This document shows positions 59,129-64,000 of a DNA stretch of 64,000 nucleotides, piece by piece. Location of the stretch: contig JAMKCF010000012.1 in assembly GCA_023634235.1 (NCBI GenBank), positions 17,059,884 to 17,123,883 of the forward strand, written 5' to 3'. The position numbers and the translations under genes were made by a program. The notes beneath the pieces were generated by a model. That model had not been told where the DNA came from. It searched no databases and worked only from the letters and a program-made list of their open reading frames with translations. This stretch comes from Pisaster brevispinus. Lineage: Eukaryota; Echinodermata; Asteroidea; Forcipulatida; Asteriidae. Position 1 is the first letter of the stretch. Each line of letters begins with the position of its first letter.

Positions 59129-62100
59129 ATGAGATCAAGAAAGTCAAGGAAAATAACCTCGATTAAAGACTTTTTTAAATATCAGCTGGTCATTAATTAC
59201 AGGCTCAGGCCTTGCGCTATTTTGTCAGCTGTAAATTTGTTTGCATCAGTTTTTAACCGGCCAGTGTGGTTTCATTTCATATTTTCATGTCAAACAAACA
59301 CAGGAAGGTTGCCCATTTTTTTGAGAAGCCTGCCAGGCTGCCTAAGAAGCAAGTTTGGGTAGCCCGTAACACTCTTGACTTGTGTTGATACGCAGGGCTG
59401 GTGAGCAATGGAAAATAAAAATCTTAACAGCAGGTCTGCTGCCGCATAGTATCTTAAAACTCAAATTACAAAAACTTGCCGTCAATATATTTGACAACAT
59501 CAAAACATAGTTGGAAAAAAAAAGGAAAAAAAAGGGCAGACTTTTTTTGAAAAGGATATTGATGTCTTCAGTATCAGGCAAGACATCAAACTCCATACAC
59601 GCCTCAGCAAACATGCCAGCTCGGTCATAGTAGTGCATACTGGGAAGAGAAGAATGATGGGAAGGAGTTACATTCTTGAAATAAATCAGCTGAAAATAAA
59701 CCCGTTGTGACCCTCTTGTCATACTTTGTTCACATTTGTTTTCAGTTAAAATAATGCTGTCTGGGAACGCCCACAAAAAAAAACGAGCCAATAGCAGTTC
59801 ATGATGTATCACATGACATCACTGGTGGAACAAGAAATGTTATGAAATGCTTGTGCCGCCACAACAGAACATGCCTTTATGGTAGTGATGAAACTCAAAC
59901 ATGTTCCTTGTTCAATCAGTGACGCCGCATCATGACCCAAAGCCTCTTTCTCTGTGGAAATCACACAGAGCATTATTGAAATCAAAATAACTTAGAACAG
60001 ATATGAGATTTCTCGACTCACCTCATCAGTAGCTCAAGGACTCGCTGGAACTGACCCAGGGACAGGAGAACAAGAATGGCCTTAGTCTTCTGATTGTATG
60101 TAGGGGAACAAAGGAAGTCAACATAACGGCGTAGGACCTCACTGTATTCAGGAAATGGTAGCGTGGCCTGTGAAAGAAATACATAGAGTTTTTTATCTAC
60201 TGCTAGTACAGTCATCTGTGAGTGGTATCCTTGCATAGACGTAGTTGACCGTTCATATGTTGCTGAAAACAAATTATTTTAACAGGGCAGAATTAACATT
60301 CAAGTCAAAAGATATGGGATATGAAGCATTGCATGGTGAAGTATCAATGTATATTCAGTTTGTGGTAACACCATGTGTATAAATCTACTTTGCTATGTAG
60401 ATTTGTTCATGCATGTTGCCAGGACTCAGGAAGTTTATCTCATTTTGATTCTGGTCTTGTACAACAACAACTTCTGGTCGAGTAAACAATTTGAGCTACG
60501 AGCCCTGCAGTCTTGTGGATTTTTCTCCAAAAAATCAAGCTCTGCAGAGTCCAACATTTCAGATGGGTAACTATCATTGTTGAAGAATGTTGACAGATTT
60601 AGCCAGAACTCCTGGGGGGTGAAGATAGGAATTCAACAATTCAGGATCAGAATAAAAAGCAAATGGTTGAGCTTACCTTTGCCAGCCACACAGCCTGGCT
60701 CCATTCACCATATGTAATAAGATACCGACAGGCATCTATACCTTTGTTGATCAGGCAAAGAAGTTGAACACCCTCTGCAAAAAAAATAAAAATAAATAAA
60801 TAAACAAACTTTGGAATGTACATTCAGAATACCTTGGGACAGTTAATCCATTCTGATTAGTCAAGAGGAGATCACATGGCCATGTTTAAACGTGTGATGA
60901 AAAAAAACCAGTGAGAAGTGTCTAACCCTGGTCCGAGGAAATTGAGTCAAAAGAAGGCGCCATCAGATGATTGCCTGAAGTGTGCAAAAATGTCATGGCC
61001 CAATTTAAGTTGGTAGGTTGCATGTTTGGCTTGCGAAGGTTTGAAACTTGTGTGTGACAGTTTGAAGCTTATTGGTGCTCGAACATTGATAGAAACTCAA
61101 GGCAGAGTCGAGGAAAGCTGAGGCTTAACTGTCAGATTCATTCTCAACTTTTAGAGGTTTTTGGATGTTTGAGACGGAAAGGTATTCATGAATGGAAATA
61201 AAAAGAGCGTTGCCTTGTCTAAACAGTCCTTTAAAACCTTGCAGGGCCCTGTAACTGACGCTTCCTGCCCGTCTGAGAGAGGCATCTCAATGCCTGTATT
61301 CAAACCTCTCCTTGAGACATTCTTATTCCAAGACCAATCTTAATTTGTTTGCTTCTGTTTCTGTTTATCTATTCATTTATTTATTTCTCTCGTTTCCGGT
61401 AAAGGGTTCTGTTCTTCGTACAGCGCTATAAAAATTCTCTGTATTAATATTACAATTAACATGTAGCACTCAAAATCATGACGATAACATTGACTAGTCA
61501 GACAATAGAAGAGTTCCAGGTGAACTATCAGCGGCATAGTATCCTGACTTACCGGAGAGTTTGCCATTAGCGATGAGGCTCGTGGCTACAAGCTTGATGG
61601 TGCTCTGAGATGCTCCTGTTGACTTCACCGTGGCAACTAGGCAGGCCAAAATGGAGTCCAGATAGTAGTTGCTATTCTCTGCCTCGGTCTCCAAGTACAG
61701 CTGCACTGCTCGATCAAACTGTGGCACAACAAAATGAGCATCACATCGTTGTGTCCAGGCAACATTGTACGTGATTTGGGGTCGAACAAAGACAAAATTG
61801 ACTAGAGCGGGATTCCCACCAACGACTTCCGATTAACGTGCCGGCTCTCTACCAATTGAGCTATCTTACATAATACACCTTTGAAAATAGCCTTTACATA
61901 ACAGGGTTGTTTCAAACTGCTCGAACACCGTTCATAATACCAGAAACTATTGAACCATTCCAAAAAGAAAAACAACAATGATGTACTTTTACTCCTATTA
62001 TGTTTGATAAACTACTAAATATCTCACAGAAGTGACATTACACTACCAGTGCTAGAAATCTACATTCAGTTCTTCTTAACTTAAAGTATGACTTTGTCAA

Positions 62101-63312
62101 CTGTGTATTAAAACAACATAACCATTAAGATAACTGAATGCACTGATAGACCCCCCTTGCATTGGTCGCCATCGCTGAGGGTCAAACAATAGAAACAGGC
62201 AAGCGCATAAGAGCGCCATTCACGACGTTCAGCCAATGATAGGTCTTCCTTTGACCTCAGTGAGGGCGCTGTGTGATCTTACGAGGTCATATGCAATGGG
62301 GGTCTATTGAGTAGTGTTCTCATTTTGTTTCCTCTTCTTAATTACCTGTCCCATCAGGATAAGATTCTCCGCACATTTCATGGTGTGCTCGTGACTCGTT
62401 CTTTTACTGTCGTGAAGACTTATGCGTTCCAGTTGATATTTCTGGAGGAAAGGTTTTTTACAAATGAAAAGGAAGATAATTTAAAACAAGACCAAAAAAA
62501 ACCCCCAAAAAACCACAAGCTTCCACTTGAGAACTAGTTTACCACCCAGCATATCATAGCACATATCTAACACAACTTCTTTGATACATGAGCAGGTCGT
62601 AACATTCTCTGACCTTTGAACTATGACCTACCTGATATGACTTGCTATCGCACAGCATATTGTAGCATATATCTAGCACAACTTCTTTGATACATGAGCA
62701 GGTTATGAAATCCTCTGACCTTTGAAATCTGACCTACCTGATATGACTTGCTATCACACAGCATATCGTAGCATGTATCTAGCAGGGGCTCTTTGATACA
62801 AGAGCAGGTCATAACATCCTCTTCTGTGGTGTCCATGAGTAATGATGCCTGACTACTTTGCATTGTGCCAGGCCCATCGCTGTGGTACAGATCCAAGATG
62901 ACACCAGGTCCTGGGTTCTCTGGCGAGTCCTGAAGGCAGATTCAACAGGAATTATACAATTATCAAAGTTTTGCCTTACACTCATTTACAATAAAGTTCT
63001 GTGATTTCTAAGTTCTGCTTAAAAAGACGACAAGCACAAATTAGGAAATCAGCATCTAGTAAAACCGACTTTAGAGAGTGTTGACATACCTTATGAACCA
63101 CGCAGTTCATTCTCGCCTTCTCGGCTTTCAGATACTGAGACGCCACTGTCCAGAAAATGGTTTCTGCCTCATCCCCAAAGAGCTGTGCAGCAATCAGGCA
63201 GCGCTGGGCTGTACCATAAGGACAAACGGGGAGGTAGTTCTTGATCTTTTCTGGCATGATGTCGAATTGATCGTTGACTGCTTTGATGAAGTTCTCATCC
63301 TCCGGAGTCTCG
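58986..63312 (-). CDS. WDR11: WDR11, C-terminal part (last 8 exons; 5' part beyond the window)
   Basis: Eight minus-strand exons join in one frame for about 380 residues, roughly the last third of a protein of about 1,220. WDR11 forms a complex with FAM91A1 and C17orf75 that tethers AP-1 vesicles at the trans-Golgi; it is also tied to ciliary/Hedgehog function. The window covers only the helical C-terminal region, not the WD40 propellers. Seen in order: AAQLFGDEAETIFWTVASQY; KYQLERISLHDSKRTSHEHT; QSTIKLVATSLIANGKLSEG then VQLLCLINKGIDACRYLITY; VLRRYVDFLCSPTYNQKTKA then ILVLLSLGQF; MHYYDRAGMFAEACMEF; and YLEYARYLLALG near the end. These agree block by block with what I recall of vertebrate WDR11. 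Oddities: the last intron looks U12-type, exon 62738-62929 has partial tandem copies, and the terminal codons lie in a tandem array. Confidence 0.88.
59129..59559 (-). other. U12-type (minor spliceosome) intron, AT-AT ends
   Basis: The intron starts ATATCCTTTT (59559 downward), an exact U12 AT-type donor. A branch motif TTCCTTGAC at 59151-59143 matches TTCCTTRAY. The branch A is 15 nt before the exon, the usual U12 distance. The intron ends TCTCAT where AT-AC introns end CAC. The only nearby U2-style donor, GTCTGC, is poor. Confidence 0.75.
59560..59639 (-). CDS. WDR11: WDR11 penultimate exon
   Basis: Acceptor CATTCTTCTCTTCCCAG. Encodes SMHYYDRAGMFAEACMEFDV then LPDTEDI, ending on the first base of the next codon at the U12 donor. 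Confidence 0.85.
60022..60167 (-). CDS. WDR11: WDR11 exon (third from last)
   Basis: Acceptor GTATTTCTTTCACAG, donor GATGAG|GTGAGT, phase 0 in and 2 out. Encodes EYSEVLRRYVDFLCSPTYNQ and ILVLLSLGQFQRVLELLM. Confidence 0.93.
60400..60545 (+). repeat. Dispersed repeat I, copy 2
   Basis: CTCATTTTGATTCTGGTCTT and CCTGCAGTCTTGTGGATTTT match 23975-24110. It lies in a WDR11 intron. Confidence 0.55.
60677..60774 (-). CDS. WDR11: WDR11 exon (fourth from last)
   Basis: Acceptor TTTTTTTTGCAG, donor AAAG|GTAAGC, phase 1 in and 0 out. Encodes GVQLLCLINKGIDACRYLIT and YGEWSQAVWLAK. Confidence 0.94.
61250..61455 (+). pseudogene. LINE 3'-end remnant (L2/CR1-like)
   Basis: The plus strand carries a short coding tail (SMPVFKPLLETFLFQDQS) of the kind that ends many LINE ORF2 proteins. 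T-rich sequence and a CAGCGCTATAAAAATTCTCT tail follow. It lies in a WDR11 intron; identity is tentative. Confidence 0.45.
61553..61718 (-). CDS. WDR11: WDR11 exon (fifth from last)
   Basis: Acceptor TTTTGTTGTGCCACAG, donor TCCG|GTAAGT, phase 0 in and 1 out. Encodes FDRAVQLYLETEAENSNYYL and STGASQSTIKLVATSLIANG. Confidence 0.94.
61799..61867 (-). repeat. tRNA-like repeat, antisense
   Basis: The minus strand reads TAGCTCAATTGGTAGAGAGC, CACGTTAATCGGAAGTCG and GGGAATCCCGCTCTAGTCA, a relative of 30811-30882. Confidence 0.6.
62146..62307. mobile_element. MITE with ATAGACCCCC termini
   Basis: ATAGACCCCCCTTGCAT at 62146-62162 and ATGCAATGGGGGTCTAT at 62291-62307 are 17-bp inverted termini with one mismatch. 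It lies in a WDR11 intron. Confidence 0.7.
62346..62441 (-). CDS. WDR11: WDR11 exon (sixth from last)
   Basis: Acceptor AAAAACCTTTCCTCCAG, donor CAG|GTAATT, 32 codons: KYQLERISLHDSKRTSHEHT then MKCAENLILMGQ. Confidence 0.95.
62538..62730 (-). repeat. Partial tandem duplications of a WDR11 exon end plus donor
   Basis: The 3' part of exon 62738-62929 with its donor is repeated downstream (minus sense) at 106-bp spacing. CAGCATAT lies at 62759, 62653 and 62547. The nearer copy still reads TCSCIKEVVLDICYNMLCDS then KSYQ before GTAGGT; the further copy is truncated at about 62538 and lacks the donor. No good acceptor is visible for either. Confidence 0.88.
62738..62929 (-). CDS. WDR11: WDR11 exon (seventh from last)
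   Basis: Acceptor GAATCTGCCTTCAG, donor CAG|GTAGGT, 64 codons: GPGVILDLYHSDGPGTMQSS to IKEPLLDTCYDMLCDSKSYQ. Confidence 0.9.
63090..63312 (-). CDS. WDR11: WDR11 exon (eighth from last), 5'-most in window
   Basis: Acceptor TCTCCCGTTGATTTAG, donor AAG|GTATGT, phase 2 in. Encodes EDENFIKAVNDQFDIMPEKI and AAQLFGDEAETIFWTVASQY. Upstream exons lie past 64000 or were not recognised. Confidence 0.92.
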
Positions 63313-64000
63313 CTAAATCAACGGGAGAATAATAAGGGAAACATTTGAACACTTTGGAAATAGAATTTTGGATAATAGGGTTTTTTTTGGAGCAATGAAT
63401 TAAGGATAAAGAGTTGCATGTAACTTAAGCGATTCCCTCTGCTAAAGTAGAGCATAATAAATTTGAGTTGAATAAAATTGTAATGAATTTTGTTCAACAC
63501 GTTTTTGACAGTTTCCAGAGCATATCACTTTGAAAATGAGCAAACCTTTAAAATGGAACTTGAAACCCACAATTTCTTCCCTCTACTGTCAGATTTCATT
63601 AATCATAACACTTAGAAGAGTCAAATTATCACTTCCGCCTTTGCAATTTGATATGTGCACAACTAGAAGACAAGTGCAGCTGCATTTGTTTGAAAATGTG
63701 CTAAAAACTAACACACACATTGCTAGAAAATGACAAAAGAATCAAAGATTCTGTTTTGGCAAAAAAAAATAAAAATTGAAAAACAAAAGGAGAGTCTTAG
63801 GACATGCTTTACAGTCACACACTCAATACAGTCAGATTAAAAACAAACCACAAGTGTTAGTAAATTTGTAAGAAAACATCTCATAAACTCAAGACATCCT
63901 ACTTTGAACATGGATTTCAGGGGGTACCTCGTATCCCTGAAAGGTATGCAGACTATGTTCGCACTCTGTACTTGCAATTATTGAAAATGGAGATGCAATA
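63313..64000 (-). other. WDR11 intron sequence
   Basis: AT-rich. A short splice-flanked segment near 63907-63942 on the minus strand (acceptor ACCTTTCAG, donor AAA|GTAGGA) is possible but has no recognisable coding match. Nothing else is seen. Confidence 0.4.

Noticed and set aside
59542..59543. GTCTGC as a conventional donor for the WDR11 penultimate exon
   Set aside because: Very weak site, and it would add residues absent from the family; the U12 donor 16-17 nt upstream fits the alignment exactly.

Overview
This window is metazoan nuclear DNA: intron-rich genes with GT-AG (and one apparent U12-type) splice sites, AATAAA poly(A) signals, tRNA-derived SINEs, LINE remnants and many short terminal-inverted-repeat (MITE/foldback) elements. 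Protein similarity points to an invertebrate deuterostome. The style of the repeats (MITE termini reading GGGCCCAATTTCATAAAGC, foldbacks with variable GGCTAC arms, a tRNA-Leu SINE) suggests an echinoderm, perhaps a sea star. The species assignment is inference from recalled repeat families, not a search result.

Layout. 1-15 kb is gene-poor and repeat-rich; it holds two segments with strong splice sites on both sides (5041-5126, 9132-9219) that may be exons of an unrecognised, possibly non-coding transcript. 15163-16320 (minus) is an intronless biogenic-amine-type GPCR, closest in motifs to D2-like dopamine receptors, with a TATA box and CRE palindromes upstream. 20561-36557 (plus) is a complete eight-exon FANK1 gene (fibronectin type III plus ankyrin repeats, 341 aa); its 9-kb intron 2 is full of mobile elements. 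40985-53895 (plus) is a complete 17-coding-exon NCAPH gene (condensin I kleisin, 724 aa). 58986-63312 (minus) is the C-terminal third of WDR11; its N-terminal WD40 exons lie beyond the right edge.

The GPCR and FANK1 are head to head, FANK1 and NCAPH are tandem, and NCAPH and WDR11 converge on a 4.4-kb intergenic region. That region is dominated by a 1.7-kb tandem array of about 31 units, each carrying a consensus 5' splice site on the plus strand and an acceptor-like tract on the minus strand. There is no operon logic: the genes act in separate processes (signalling, ciliary/germline biology, chromosome condensation, Golgi vesicle tethering). From memory FANK1 and WDR11 are both on human 10q26, so part of this neighbourhood may be ancient linkage.

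The most notable observations are: (1) the last WDR11 intron looks U12-type, with an exact ATATCCTTT donor and TTCCTTGAC branch site, and keeps frame only if it ends in AT rather than AC or AG; (2) the WDR11 stop-codon segment has been tandemly copied about four more times into its 3' flank; (3) a WDR11 internal exon end with its donor has been copied twice in tandem at 106-bp spacing; (4) the splice-site-bearing satellite between two convergent genes. I see no credible complete new biological system. Exon boundaries were set by hand from splice consensus, reading-frame continuity and recalled protein families.
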